Shown here piece by piece: positions 27,500-36,276 of a stretch of 64,000 bases of DNA. Position numbers and translations under genes: made by a program. The notes under the pieces are model-generated. The model was not told the origin of the DNA. It was given only the letters and a program-made list of their open reading frames with translations, and ran no database searches. The DNA lies in NCBI GenBank assembly GCA_029260345.1, contig JAJDDK010000007.1, positions 62,001-126,000 on the forward strand. The letters are read 5' to 3'. The stretch comes from Phycisphaerales bacterium. GTDB taxonomy: Bacteria; Planctomycetota; Phycisphaerae; Phycisphaerales; UBA1924. The first letter of the stretch is position 1; each line of letters begins with the position of its first letter.

Positions 27500-28078
27500 T
27501 TACGCATCCGTGCGATCAATGACGCGATACGTTTCGCGCTCGCCGCGACCGCGCAGCGGGTAGTCCTTCCGCAGCGGGTGCGCCGGAAATTCTTTCCACG
27601 TGAGGATGCGGCGCAGGTCCGGGTGATTGCGGAAGCGGATGCCGTACATGTCGAAGACTTCGCGCTCGGTCCACTCCGCGCCGGGCCACAGGTCGCACAC
27701 GCTGTCGACATAGAGCGCCGGGTCTTCCTCAATGCCATCCGTCGGGATGCTCGGGTCGAGGAACACCTTCACGAAGAATCGATCATCGCGCTCGTAGCTG
27801 CACAGGTTGTAGACCACCGCAAAGCGACCGATCGTCGGCGCCGGGTAGCCGAGGTAGTCAATCCCGACCACGTCCGACAGAAAGTTGTAATCGCAGCGCG
27901 GGTCGTTCTTCAGGAACGTCATCACCTTGTGCAAATCCTGCGGCTCAACAATCAGCGTGGACTGCCCGCGATACTCCGTGCCGCGCAGCGTGATTGCGGG
28001 GAACGCTTCCTTCAGAATCGCAAAGGTCGGATGATCGAGATTCGGCTTCGAAGCGGTCGCCATCTGGCGTGTCTCCAC
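27500..28078 (-). CDS. nuoC: NADH-quinone oxidoreductase subunit C
   Basis: 30-kDa-type subunit of the peripheral arm of complex I, 192 aa. Signatures: 'DYNFLSDVVGIDYLGYP', 'FAVVYNLCSYERDDRFFVKV', 'LWPGAEWTEREVFDMYGIRF' followed by 'RNHPDLRRIL', and the C-terminal 'HPLRKDYPLRGRGE'. ATG 28063 is an alternative start. No other nuo gene is in the window: the upstream side holds repeats and a small rightward gene. nuoC is normally inside a nuoA-N operon, so this copy is isolated. No nuoD fusion is present. Confidence 0.96.
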   Translation of the reverse strand: METRQMATASKPNLDHPTFAILKEAFPAITLRGTEYRGQSTLIVEPQDLHKVMTFLKNDPRCDYNFLSDVVGIDYLGYPAPTIGRFAVVYNLCSYERDDRFFVKVFLDPSIPTDGIEEDPALYVDSVCDLWPGAEWTEREVFDMYGIRFRNHPDLRRILTWKEFPAHPLRKDYPLRGRGERETYRVIDRTDA

Positions 28079-28084
28079 ATTGCT

Positions 28085-28151
28085 CGGTGGAACGGGCGTC
28101 TCGCCCGTTGTTGAACGTGCCGCGCGAACGGGCGAGACGCCCGTTCCACCG
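28085..28151. repeat. Inverted pair of repeat C elements
   Basis: Two perfect 25-bp inverted arms (28085-28109 and 28127-28151) are separated by 17 bp. Each arm is itself palindromic (AACGGGCG-TCT-CGCCCGTT). Single-stranded it would fold as one long hairpin or two small ones, like paired REP units. It lies just upstream of the nuoC start, in its leader or promoter region. Confidence 0.88.
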
Positions 28152-28330
28152 CAACTGTATGTCTGACAGTGCGCAGTCTAGCGACGTGTCCGAACGTCCG
28201 GTGATTTATCCGAGTCCCAATTGGTTATGCATTGCGGCGGCGAAACCAGTGCGTCCGATCAAACCCGTCCAGCGCAATCACGCGCCGGGAATTCCGGAGC
28301 CTTTTCATGGTCACTTTCGTCGCCTCGCTC

Positions 28331-28579
28331 ATGTCTGATCGTTCGCGGACCCTCGAAGAGGACATGCCAATCGATCCGGAGCGGGCGCGGCTGGTGGATG
28401 AAATACGCGGGTTGAACCCATCAGCCGGGCGCGAGTTCCTCGGCCGCTTCCGGCGTTCGGCCCTCGAGCTCTACCTCGAACACTTGCAGCGCACACGCCA
28501 CGAGCCTCGCGGCCGCACCGCGATCTGGACGCGTCCGGCCGACACCCCCGCCATCGTCTCACGCTCGTGCCGCGACTGA
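28331..28579 (+). CDS. Small conserved-looking hypothetical protein
   Basis: An 82-aa hydrophilic protein. After an acidic start ('DRSRTLEEDMPIDPERARLV') it has 'FLGRFRRSALELYLEHLQ' and then 'EPRGRTAIWTRPADTPAIV', a Pro/Arg/Trp motif that looks conserved rather than random. I do not recognise a named family. ATG 28331 or ATG 28307 could start it. It is followed 50 bp later by a very strong terminator on the same strand, which supports a real rightward transcript here. Confidence 0.6.
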   Translation: MSDRSRTLEEDMPIDPERARLVDEIRGLNPSAGREFLGRFRRSALELYLEHLQRTRHEPRGRTAIWTRPADTPAIVSRSCRD

Positions 28580-28627
28580 AGCGACGCGCAACGATCCTCC
28601 TGCACGACACCAAACGCACTCGGTAGG

Positions 28628-28654
28628 GACGGGCTTCGAGCCCGTCTTTTTTTT
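28628..28654 (+). terminator. Strong Rho-independent terminator
   Basis: GACGGGCT and AGCCCGTC form an 8-bp perfect stem around TCG, followed by eight Ts. It ends the transcript of the small gene at 28331-28579. The stem may also be one unit of the repeat cluster that follows. Confidence 0.85.
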
Positions 28655-28709
28655 GCCCCTCTCCTGAGGGAGAGGGTGTCATCGCGCAGCGATGACGGGT
28701 GAGGGCAAA
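28655..28709. repeat. Compound hairpin repeat
   Basis: Outer GCCC ... GGGC ends enclose CCTCTCC-TGA-GGGAGAGG and then a perfect 8-bp stem GTCATCGC-GCA-GCGATGAC (28678-28696). It has the form of a nested palindromic element of the REP kind. A second copy is not visible in this window. Confidence 0.6.
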
Positions 28710-28735
28710 ATCTACCCCCTCCCACAAAGCCCAAT

Positions 28736-28767
28736 CCGAACCGCGCCCGTCAGGAAGCGGTTTTCCA
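28736..28767. repeat. Dispersed repeat A, copy 3 (inverted)
   Basis: Reverse complement of the elements at 1511-1544 and 1603-1635, sharing the CCGCTTCCTGACGGGCGCGG core and the TTCGG flank. It lies between the compound hairpin and repeat B copy 3. Confidence 0.75.
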
Positions 28768-28790
28768 CTAAACGCGCAAACGCACACATC

Positions 28791-28820
28791 CATGCCCACG
28801 CAGACGTGGGCATGCCACCC
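28791..28820. repeat. Dispersed palindromic repeat B, copy 3
   Basis: Identical over 30 bases (stem, CAGA loop and CCACCC tail) to the copy at 3015-3044. It lies 40 bp beyond the stop codon of the leftward response regulator gene. Confidence 0.85.
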
Positions 28821-28860
28821 AAAAGCTCTCTGTTTTCCTCTGCGTTCCGCTGCGTGCGGC

Positions 28861-29367
28861 TCACCCCTCGCCGGTCAGCTTCTTCATCTGCTCCAGCGCC
28901 GCCTCAAGCTTGCGCTTCAGCAGCCGCACGCGCAACAGTGATTTCACGCGCGTCACCAGCTCAATCCGCTGCACCGGCTTCGTGAGGAAGTCATCGGCGC
29001 CGCATTCGACCGCGCGCTCCACATCGCTCACTTCATTCAGAGCCGTCACCATGACCACCGGGATCTCGCGCAAACGCGGGTCCTGTTTGATCTTGGCGCA
29101 CACCTGAAAGCCGCTCATTCGTGGCATCATCACGTCAAGCAAAATCAGATCCGGCGGATTCGACTCGATCTTCTTCATCGCCTCGACGCCGTCAGACGCG
29201 GCTTGAATATCGCAGCCGATGTCCTCGAGGTACGCCTGCACCAGCTCCAGATTCTGCTCGTTGTCGTCCACCACGAGCACCGACGCGGTCTTGAGCTCCG
29301 AGTCGTCCAGCGTCGCGGGGTCCGGCGCCGCCGTCGCGGCCGATTGAGTTTCAGATTCTGAAGCCAT
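28861..29367 (-). CDS. Response regulator, receiver domain only
   Basis: A 168-aa two-component receiver without a DNA-binding or enzymatic output domain. '[20 protein letters not shown]' supplies the acidic pair, '[17 protein letters not shown]' the phosphoacceptor Asp, 'VVMVTALN' the Thr/Ser switch and '[20 protein letters not shown]' the conserved Lys. A 26-residue Ala/Glu-rich tail precedes the domain, and a C-terminal coiled-coil stretch ('[20 protein letters not shown]') may dimerise or contact a partner. The N-Q-x-N-L-E-L signature recalls DivK/PleD-type receivers. ATG 29367 gives this form; no histidine kinase is adjacent. Confidence 0.93.
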   Translation of the reverse strand: MASESETQSAATAAPDPATLDDSELKTASVLVVDDNEQNLELVQAYLEDIGCDIQAASDGVEAMKKIESNPPDLILLDVMMPRMSGFQVCAKIKQDPRLREIPVVMVTALNEVSDVERAVECGADDFLTKPVQRIELVTRVKSLLRVRLLKRKLEAALEQMKKLTGEG

Positions 29368-29618
29368 GCGGCAAGTCCTTGCGAGGAATTCGAGCGTCAA
29401 TCCTAGGCGTTCCATCGAAGCCGCGCCTCAGAGCGGCGTGTCACCAGATTTCCATCGGCCGCGAAGCCTTCGGATGGCCCAAGACAGCCAAAAACCGGCG
29501 TTCCCGGACCTGAAACGCGATTTCTGCGCCCTCTTCCGAACCCAAATCGTGTCGTTTTGGTATAGTTACACGTCCAAGGCCCCATATTTCGACTATCAGC
29601 CTGGAAAGGGCACTTCTG

Positions 29619-30080
29619 ATGGTGTACGCCAAGCCGCTGAGCCGCATCCCTTGGGAAGACCAGTTCCGCACGCCCTCCCTCGAGGACCTGCGGAGCCACT
29701 ACAACCGCCAGCTCGACCAGTTGGTCGCCTCTGCTCGCGAAAAACTCCTGAGCTATCAAGGCGTCAAGGAAGAACTCGAGTGGATGGGCCTGCCATGGCG
29801 CTGGACGATGGTCTACCGCTGCCCTGATGACCCGACGCAGGCATGGGCGTACCTGGTCCCCCACCGCGAAAAACCCCTGATCGCGACGCCGCTCTCACTG
29901 GAAATGATCGAAGCCCTCCCGATGAGCCGCCTCCGCAAGTTCATCCGCGAAGGGCTGGATTCCGGCCGACTCGTCGCCGGCACCCGCTGGGTCGCGTGGG
30001 AAGTGACGAACAAGACGCATTTGGATCTGGTGGTTGAGCTGCTGAAGCGCAAGCACAAGTTCATTATGGCGCGGAACTGA
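29619..30080 (+). CDS. Hypothetical protein, 153 aa
   Basis: A soluble alpha/beta-looking protein with a high Trp/Tyr/Pro content ('ELEWMGLPWRWTMVYRCPDD', 'AWAYLVPHREKPLIATPLS') and a basic C-terminus ('LLKRKHKFIMARN'). There is no signal peptide or membrane segment. ATG 29619 has a GGAAAGG stretch 11 bases upstream, and a TATAGT hexamer about 58 bp upstream could be a -10 box. It is GC-rich like the genome core, unlike the next four genes. I do not recognise a family; the Trp-rich pattern faintly recalls DUF3788-type proteins, without conviction. Confidence 0.7.
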   Translation: MVYAKPLSRIPWEDQFRTPSLEDLRSHYNRQLDQLVASAREKLLSYQGVKEELEWMGLPWRWTMVYRCPDDPTQAWAYLVPHREKPLIATPLSLEMIEALPMSRLRKFIREGLDSGRLVAGTRWVAWEVTNKTHLDLVVELLKRKHKFIMARN

Positions 30081-30257
30081 CCATCCGCACGACTCGGTCA
30101 AATCGCGGCGCACTGACGAAAATGTCGTCACTGTGACCCCAATAATATTTGCTCTCTGATCGCTCACGAACGAAGGTCAAACAATCTGACCTTGAGTTCT
30201 TAGCCTGCATGCGGCATTGCATCGCAGAAACAGAAAATCCGATGTAAATTAATTCCA

Positions 30258-30980
30258 ATGGCAATCGACTGCTTTGTCATGCCGTTATGGCGTTTCTTCG
30301 CTGGCGATTTCTCGACGGCGACCGAACGATTAATGCAGGGCAATATGCGCCGAGTCATTTTGGGCGCCGAACCAAAGATTGAGAAGCCAAAAAGCTCAGT
30401 CAGCATGATCGATCGCTGGCGCGCCAAGCGAAAAGTTCAGCACTTTCGACAGTGTGTTACTCAGGAATCCGGCCAAACAGTTTCCTGGACCGATTCCGGA
30501 CCGGTTGCCTACCAGTCGCAGTTTCACCATGACGATGTCGTGAACTTGTACATTGCATGGCGATCATCCCAAGACAAACTCCCTCCGTACGATGAGCTTC
30601 TTCGGTACGAGGATGGACGCCCGGGCTGGCGTCTTGTGAATCAGATCGAGAACTGGAAGCCCCTTTATCCGCAGTTGTTCGGACTTGGTTACGTGATGAG
30701 CATCGCACTCCCATGCTCAATGAACGCGCAAACCAAAATCTGGCCGGAAGAGAGGTTTTGGGGCACGGACTATACACGAGTGCATTCAGGACCAGACTCC
30801 CTTCAAGAGATAGAGCGAATTTGCGCCGATTTGGACGTGGGCGAAGATTTTCAGCGTTGGGAGCCCGGCTGGGAGGAATGTTACACGCAAGAATGGGGGG
30901 CGCTCCTTGATGGCGTTTCAACAATGCGCCACATTCTGAGGCTTGGAGTCCAACATGGATTGCCAGTCATATTCTGGTGA
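30258..30980 (+). CDS. Hypothetical protein, 240 aa, AT-richer region
   Basis: Soluble protein of no recognised family. It opens with 'MAIDCFVMPLWRFFAGDFST', is rich in Trp and Tyr in the middle, and ends with 'MRHILRLGVQHGLPVIFW', a helix-strand ending seen in small acidic proteins including some immunity proteins. Composition is visibly lower in GC than the genes to its left. There is about 180 bp of AT-richer sequence on its left and 250 bp on its right, so it is probably transcribed alone. An immunity or cargo role is only a guess from the neighbouring toxin-like gene. Confidence 0.65.
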   Translation: MAIDCFVMPLWRFFAGDFSTATERLMQGNMRRVILGAEPKIEKPKSSVSMIDRWRAKRKVQHFRQCVTQESGQTVSWTDSGPVAYQSQFHHDDVVNLYIAWRSSQDKLPPYDELLRYEDGRPGWRLVNQIENWKPLYPQLFGLGYVMSIALPCSMNAQTKIWPEERFWGTDYTRVHSGPDSLQEIERICADLDVGEDFQRWEPGWEECYTQEWGALLDGVSTMRHILRLGVQHGLPVIFW

Positions 30981-31233
30981 CTCGTGAATGGATCGACGAG
31001 TTCCCCTGCCGATCGAATCCGAGTCGTCGCGGCCACAACGCTCGGTCCTTCGGCAAGGAATGGACACAATGCATTCTGACTGGCGTTCGAAGTCGAAGGG
31101 ACCAATCAGACTTTAATATGATGAGGCCTTTCTGAATCTGAAGCATGCGACCAGCCCGTAAGTCTCTTCACCACGAATCTCTCTTCAGCGCGTTCTCATA
31201 TATACATTCGACTCGTGATCCGGATGTCTTGCA
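30981..31233. other. AT-richer intergenic region
   Basis: About 250 bp with no convincing gene. Composition is lower in GC than the core, and the run from about 31190 ('TCTCATATATACATTC') looks promoter-like for the gene at 31234. I see no repeat or terminator with a clear stem. Confidence 0.4.
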
Positions 31234-32058
31234 ATGGCCATTGATCTGAACAAACGCAATCGTGTTATTCGAAAGTATCTCGACGGAATCGAAGAGCACC
31301 CTCCGATTGAGAAAGAGCGCCTAACCGATTCCGCAGGGAATCCCATCGATGCGTTGCTCCTAGACTTCGATGAACACGGCGCACTCACCCAGACATGTGC
31401 CATCATCGACAATGACCGGCTCGTAAAGCTCCCCGTCGACGACGATCTGCTCAATGCGGCGTTGTCCGACCTCCTGCAAAACCCATTCGATTCCGGCACA
31501 ATCGTCGTTGACACATCCGCGCTGCCGCGCAATGGCAATGATTGGACCATTAGCCTCGGCCTGGCCCTCATGGGTGATGCGCGATACGAGCGCTTTTACG
31601 GCAAGAGTGCCGAAAGGCTTGCTTGCGAGCTGTGGGGATTGAATGCGGCAACTGGCCAGCGCGAGGACCGCACCATCACGCTTTCGCTTGATGAATTCTT
31701 TGATGGCAACGACCAGGACGACTCCATTGCGCCAAACCTCGGACATCAGCATCCCGGAATCCGAACTTTTGAAGAAATCCTGAAGCGCATTGAATCGCTG
31801 CCTGAAGTCCTCGATGTGCGCATCAGCATTCTCGAATGGCCATTCGCCGAAGACGAAGAAGACAATGACATGTGGATGGCCGGCGAGAGCGCCTTCGTGT
31901 GGGCGCGAGACATCAACGCGCCAGAACTTGAGCACATGGCCGAAGAATTGCAATGCAATGAGGTCATTGAGATAACCAGATCACCACACAATTCCGTCCC
32001 CGATGGTGGGCCGCCCCTGTCCCCTGGCATGCGAGTGTTTGAAATCATGTGGGACTGA
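31234..32058 (+). CDS. Hypothetical acidic protein, 274 aa
   Basis: A strongly acidic soluble protein (for example 'LEWPFAEDEEDNDMW') without signal peptide, membrane helix or recognisable catalytic motif. It starts 'MAIDLNKRNRVIRKYLDGIE' and contains 'DRTITLSLDEFFDGNDQDD'. The opening MAID is shared with the gene at 30258 but the rest is unlike. Strong acidity is common in immunity proteins and in inhibitors of nucleases, and the nuclease-like gene is 400 bp downstream; this is inference from context only. Confidence 0.68.
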   Translation: MAIDLNKRNRVIRKYLDGIEEHPPIEKERLTDSAGNPIDALLLDFDEHGALTQTCAIIDNDRLVKLPVDDDLLNAALSDLLQNPFDSGTIVVDTSALPRNGNDWTISLGLALMGDARYERFYGKSAERLACELWGLNAATGQREDRTITLSLDEFFDGNDQDDSIAPNLGHQHPGIRTFEEILKRIESLPEVLDVRISILEWPFAEDEEDNDMWMAGESAFVWARDINAPELEHMAEELQCNEVIEITRSPHNSVPDGGPPLSPGMRVFEIMWD

Positions 32059-32457
32059 CGTGTTGTTCGGGCTTTATTAGGCAACGTGATTCAATTTCTT
32101 GGCCGGCGCCAGTAAGACTCGCCGTTCGAACATTCGTGACGACAACATGCCTTTGTCTTTCGAATATCACTGAACAACTTTTTTTGCGCACGCGGAATAG
32201 TTGACATACCGTCGAGTTGCGCGGCGTACGCTCGGGTCCGCAACGACATTATGGGACACAACGCGTGGATCGCGCATCCTAAACTACCCAGTTTCAAATC
32301 TGAAATCTCTCGCTCGCAAACTTTTTTCAGATTGAGAATTGAATCGCGACTGTGTTTTCTCTATTTGTAATTGCTCGCGTAGGACGCAAGACGCCTTCAA
32401 CGCAGGAGTTGTTCGGCGCCCTTGCATGGACCTGTTCCAAGCCATGGAGTGCTGAAC
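32059..32457. other. AT-richer intergenic region upstream of the toxin-like gene
   Basis: About 400 bp without a convincing gene. It has several A/T runs ('CTTTTTTTGCGC'-like near 32180, 'AACTTTTTTCAG' near 32320). It probably holds the promoter of the 993-aa protein. GGAG at 32446-32449 is that gene's likely ribosome-binding site. Confidence 0.4.
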
Positions 32458-35439
32458 ATGCTCAACCAATCTCGTTGTTCAACGATTGCTCGAATTCTCC
32501 TTGTTTCGATTTTTTCCGCAGCATGCACGGCAATTGCCAAAGCGCAAAGCATCCCTTCGACGTTTCCGAGAATTGAAGTCGAGCATCGTGACTTTGATGG
32601 CGACGGAATAAGCGACGCCGCAATGGCGATCGACGCGCGAAACGGTGGCTTTGGATGGCGCTTGCTGCGTGTGTACTCCGGCGCCACTCATCTTCCGATG
32701 GCCCAATACATCGTACTGTTGCCACCATCGCCAGACATTGACCGCAATGGAATTGTCGATACCCCAGATCTCGCGCGGCTGATTCAGGCGCAGGGTTCAT
32801 ACCCAATTCCTGAGCCATTTCCATTTCCTGACCCATCACCAGTTGAGAAACTGCAATTCACGTTTCCGATGGCGAATGTGTCACCGTTTGATCTAAATGC
32901 CGACGGGTCAATCAACGCGCTCGACATTTCGATATTGCTTGAGTCCTTTGGAGAGGCGCCATCACAAGAGGTGATAACTCCTTGCCCAGACCCAGATCTT
33001 TGCTTCGACTACATGACCTTGGAATGTATTCCTTGCGGTCCCGATGATCTGGAAACTCTGCCCTCTGATGAAGACGAAGAACCGACCCGGCCCGGAAGCA
33101 ATGGCGGTGGAACCCATCCTACGCCTCCGAACCCGTATGACATTGACGGCGATGGAGTGCCAAACGAACTCGACAATTGCTGGATGGTTGCCAACCCTGA
33201 TCAACAAGATTCAGATGGTGCCGGATTAGGTGATGCGTGCGACGACTGTCCAGATAATCCCTTGATTGGTCACCTTCAACCCGGCCAAGGCTGTAATGAC
33301 GGTCCGGGACCAGATGATGATGATGGAGGAAGTGTTGAACCAGGCAGCGGCGGCGAGGACGACGGTTCAAATCCCCCGCCACCACCGCCACCACCATCCG
33401 CAGATTGTGAAATCAGTGGTCCAACGATTGTGCCCGCTGGCGGGAATGCCATTTTCACATTCCCGACTCAAGCGAATGACGCAATTCTCGAATGGACAAT
33501 CCTCGCCGGCTCATATCTGCTCGAGCTCGATCCCTCAATGGAATTCCCCTTCGAAGGCAGTGGGTTGGCCCTTTCGATTGGCGACCAGCCAGGTTCCGTC
33601 GCCGTCGCCGCAGTTGTCACAGAGAACGGCGAAATCCGATGCTTTGACGTGCACACGTTCAAAATTGCTGGCGTGGATCTTGATATTGATAGTGACAATG
33701 ACGATGGCTTCGGGCAACCAGATGGAAGCGATGCCGAGGAAGAAATCGAAGACATTGAGAATGAGGATGCTACTCCGGGTAAAATCATTGTCGTAAACGA
33801 TTTCGATTTCGATGATGATGGGCTTGAGGATTTTGCAGATGGATATAATCTTAATCCGCTGACTGACTATGATAACTCGTCTGACAATGTTCAGTTCACG
33901 CCAATCGTGATTGGCATCGAGGGTGCAGACCTAAGTACAGCGCAACTTCGAATTTCTTATTCTGATTCTGATCCCACCCAATTGACCCTCGACGACAATG
34001 GATGGCAGCTGCCGTTGGGTAAACTTCGAATTTGGACTGAAGATGGCGATGACCAACGAAATCCATTACCTGTCCTAGATGGCGGCGACTTTGTCGCTTC
34101 AGGAGAATACTCACTCCTCGATCTCGGATTTGTAAATGGCTCAGATTCGATCACGCTTTATGCTGAGGCAGTGCAACGAAGTAACTCGACTGCCGACTTA
34201 GAGATTTCAGTCGAATTGGCCCCGAGTGATGAATTGGGATTCGGCCCCAGCGACATTGTTCGGCTTACTGCCGTACAAGTTCAACTCCTGGGCCGCAATA
34301 TTGACGAAGCAAGTTTTCGTCCCGTTGGCGCAATGATCGCCACCAATTTGCACGACGCGACTGACCCACCCCCACCGGGAACGACCGAAGGCGCTTGGCA
34401 GACTTACGTCTATCGTATCTACGATCCTCGCGATCTCGTGGGCACGGAATTCACACTCGATGGAAATGTCCTACCGTTGCGTGGCGCCGGCGTCGCGGGC
34501 ACCTGGGAAACACCTGAATTCGTAGTGTTGTCGCCTCCGTTTCCACCCAACGCGGTCGGCGTTCCTCCCGCCGCAACGCCGATCTTGATGGAAGCCGACT
34601 CGACTGCTGTGGCATGGGAGTACAACCCACAGGGAAAAGGTAAAAGAACAAAAGTCGATCCAGTCACGCCTGCCGATAAGAAGTTGTTCCCTGCAGTGAT
34701 TAATAATACAAATCAGATGAAAGCCGAAGGTTGGGCTGGCGGCACAAATCCAAATAATCCAGGTGCCTTCGGCAATGAACTTCACTCACGTGTTTTTCAA
34801 AGCCTCGGCGGCCAGCCAAATTGGCACGCGAGCGTATGGGTGGATCCGGACACGCGGACTATTCTCTCAATAGGCAGTTCTCCTGGATCTGTGCCGAATT
34901 CCGTCGAGATAGACATTCTTAAAGTGAAGCCTGGCTATACACCCCAGGTCGGAGAACTTTTGGATGTGAATCAAGTGCTCGACAACTATGAAATCAAAAC
35001 AAGCGCAACCGGCGCAGTTGCTCCGCTCAAACGACAGAAACTAAATCAAATATTTGGCACAAATAACTGGAAGGTCGTGACACCTCACCGACGGTGGCGC
35101 TTGCTAAGTGGATGGGGATGGCACCCCAAGGGCGGCACATTGTGGAAATACTTTGCGATCGTTGGTTTAAGTGCATCTGCACACGCTATTGTTCATGCCG
35201 CTAATTTCGAGGATGATCTCCGTGAAGTCGCCAAGACGTACGAACTAGCGACAGCGCCGGGGATTCCCGTAAACCAAAGGGAGATGCGAACAATGAATTT
35301 TTTTGAGGCCGTTCGCATTTATATTGCTAATTTTTCATCAGATGACATCGTTCCGCAACTCGCATTTCTCACGATGTTCTACACACATCTCGCCAGCGAT
35401 CCAGAACCCATGATGCAGAGTGACTTTGTGGTAGACTGA
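32458..35439 (+). CDS. Large exported protein with C-terminal PD-(D/E)xK nuclease-like domain
   Basis: A 993-aa protein with a signal peptide (core '[18 protein letters not shown]'). An FG-GAP-like strand ('[16 protein letters not shown]'), two dockerin-like calcium loops ('[17 protein letters not shown]' near residue 94, '[20 protein letters not shown]' near 145), a thrombospondin type 3-like pair ('[14 protein letters not shown]' near 228) and a polyproline spacer follow, then acidic beta-rich sequence. At 770-870 a helix with Glu774 ('[15 protein letters not shown]'), 'VEIDIL' (Asp819) and 'DNYEIKTS' (Glu845, Lys847) fit the E ... D ... ExK core of PD-(D/E)xK nucleases, as in polymorphic toxins. 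The tail after it is helical. Low GC relative to the core. A gene follows by 18 bp. Nuclease activity is inferred from pattern only. Confidence 0.75.
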   Translation: MLNQSRCSTIARILLVSIFSAACTAIAKAQSIPSTFPRIEVEHRDFDGDGISDAAMAIDARNGGFGWRLLRVYSGATHLPMAQYIVLLPPSPDIDRNGIVDTPDLARLIQAQGSYPIPEPFPFPDPSPVEKLQFTFPMANVSPFDLNADGSINALDISILLESFGEAPSQEVITPCPDPDLCFDYMTLECIPCGPDDLETLPSDEDEEPTRPGSNGGGTHPTPPNPYDIDGDGVPNELDNCWMVANPDQQDSDGAGLGDACDDCPDNPLIGHLQPGQGCNDGPGPDDDDGGSVEPGSGGEDDGSNPPPPPPPPSADCEISGPTIVPAGGNAIFTFPTQANDAILEWTILAGSYLLELDPSMEFPFEGSGLALSIGDQPGSVAVAAVVTENGEIRCFDVHTFKIAGVDLDIDSDNDDGFGQPDGSDAEEEIEDIENEDATPGKIIVVNDFDFDDDGLEDFADGYNLNPLTDYDNSSDNVQFTPIVIGIEGADLSTAQLRISYSDSDPTQLTLDDNGWQLPLGKLRIWTEDGDDQRNPLPVLDGGDFVASGEYSLLDLGFVNGSDSITLYAEAVQRSNSTADLEISVELAPSDELGFGPSDIVRLTAVQVQLLGRNIDEASFRPVGAMIATNLHDATDPPPPGTTEGAWQTYVYRIYDPRDLVGTEFTLDGNVLPLRGAGVAGTWETPEFVVLSPPFPPNAVGVPPAATPILMEADSTAVAWEYNPQGKGKRTKVDPVTPADKKLFPAVINNTNQMKAEGWAGGTNPNNPGAFGNELHSRVFQSLGGQPNWHASVWVDPDTRTILSIGSSPGSVPNSVEIDILKVKPGYTPQVGELLDVNQVLDNYEIKTSATGAVAPLKRQKLNQIFGTNNWKVVTPHRRWRLLSGWGWHPKGGTLWKYFAIVGLSASAHAIVHAANFEDDLREVAKTYELATAPGIPVNQREMRTMNFFEAVRIYIANFSSDDIVPQLAFLTMFYTHLASDPEPMMQSDFVVD

Positions 35440-35457
35440 GCCGCAGGGAGTTAGGCG

Positions 35458-36276
35458 ATGAAAGGGCGTATCTGCTTCAGCATACTGCGTGGCGTTCCTC
35501 GGGATGAATTCCCCGCCACCGCGATTGACGCAGCTTTCGAGTTAATGAAAGTGCCACCACGACAGTCCAAATGGACGGATCACCGATACGACCCGACGTC
35601 CACCAGATTTCTCTATGATTGGTGTGGCGATGTTCTAACAATGTCTGTGTTATCGAGCTTGGTAGTGCCGGATTGCGGCTGGCCGTTGGCGCAGGCACTG
35701 ATGCAGAAATATGGATGTCCTTTGATGGAATTGCGCCAACAGGATGGCGACCATTGGGACTTCGAGCTTTGGCGAGCCGGTGAACTGATCGCGAGCTTCA
35801 GTACCCGTGTTGCTGCGTTTGATTATGAAGGTGTACACAGTCGACCCTGGAAATCCGGCAACTCTGAAGCCGTCGCCGAAATGTGGGGGATACCTTCGGA
35901 ACGCATCCATCGGTATTTCGTAGATTGGGACGCTTTGTCGCACGGGTCGCTTGGTAAAGAGAAGGCGTATGAATCAGACACGTTCTGCTACGGCGAATGT
36001 GATCAAATCTATGACTTCATGCGTGCGATCGGTGCCCGATCACCCTTTGGAAGCCCAGCGCGACTAGAGTTCGATGCGCCCACATGGCAGACTCACTTTC
36101 AGCGCCAGCCGTGGATTCGGCGGGTCATCAGACAGATCTCTGTCAAGATCAAAGGCACCTACCCGGACGTGCCGCGGCATACTCCTGAGGAGCGCCGATT
36201 ATGGAAGCTGCGCAAAGCCCACCTCAGGGTTGTGAAACACGATCTTGCATCGATGCTAGAGAATGAACAGGATTAA
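35458..36276 (+). CDS. Hypothetical protein downstream of the nuclease-like protein, candidate immunity protein
   Basis: A 272-aa soluble protein with no signal peptide. It begins 'MKGRICFSILRGVPRDEF' and contains 'GDHWDFELWRAGELIASFST', a beta-sheet pattern that recurs in small stress or immunity-like proteins. The C-terminus is basic ('RRLWKLRKAHLRVVKHDL'). The start lies 18 bp after the stop of the 993-aa protein, with AGGGAG as ribosome-binding site, so the two form an operon. A cytosolic partner directly behind an exported nuclease-like protein is the usual toxin-immunity arrangement; family recognition is lacking. Confidence 0.7.
   Translation: MKGRICFSILRGVPRDEFPATAIDAAFELMKVPPRQSKWTDHRYDPTSTRFLYDWCGDVLTMSVLSSLVVPDCGWPLAQALMQKYGCPLMELRQQDGDHWDFELWRAGELIASFSTRVAAFDYEGVHSRPWKSGNSEAVAEMWGIPSERIHRYFVDWDALSHGSLGKEKAYESDTFCYGECDQIYDFMRAIGARSPFGSPARLEFDAPTWQTHFQRQPWIRRVIRQISVKIKGTYPDVPRHTPEERRLWKLRKAHLRVVKHDLASMLENEQD

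Noticed and set aside
28085-28820. Possible CRISPR array in the repeat-dense gap
   Set aside because: The units belong to different families, are palindromic, are not evenly spaced and have no unique spacers of equal length; no cas gene is near.
33375-33400. Polyproline run as a separate element
   Set aside because: It is a short spacer within the 993-aa protein, of the kind often seen between domains of exported proteins.
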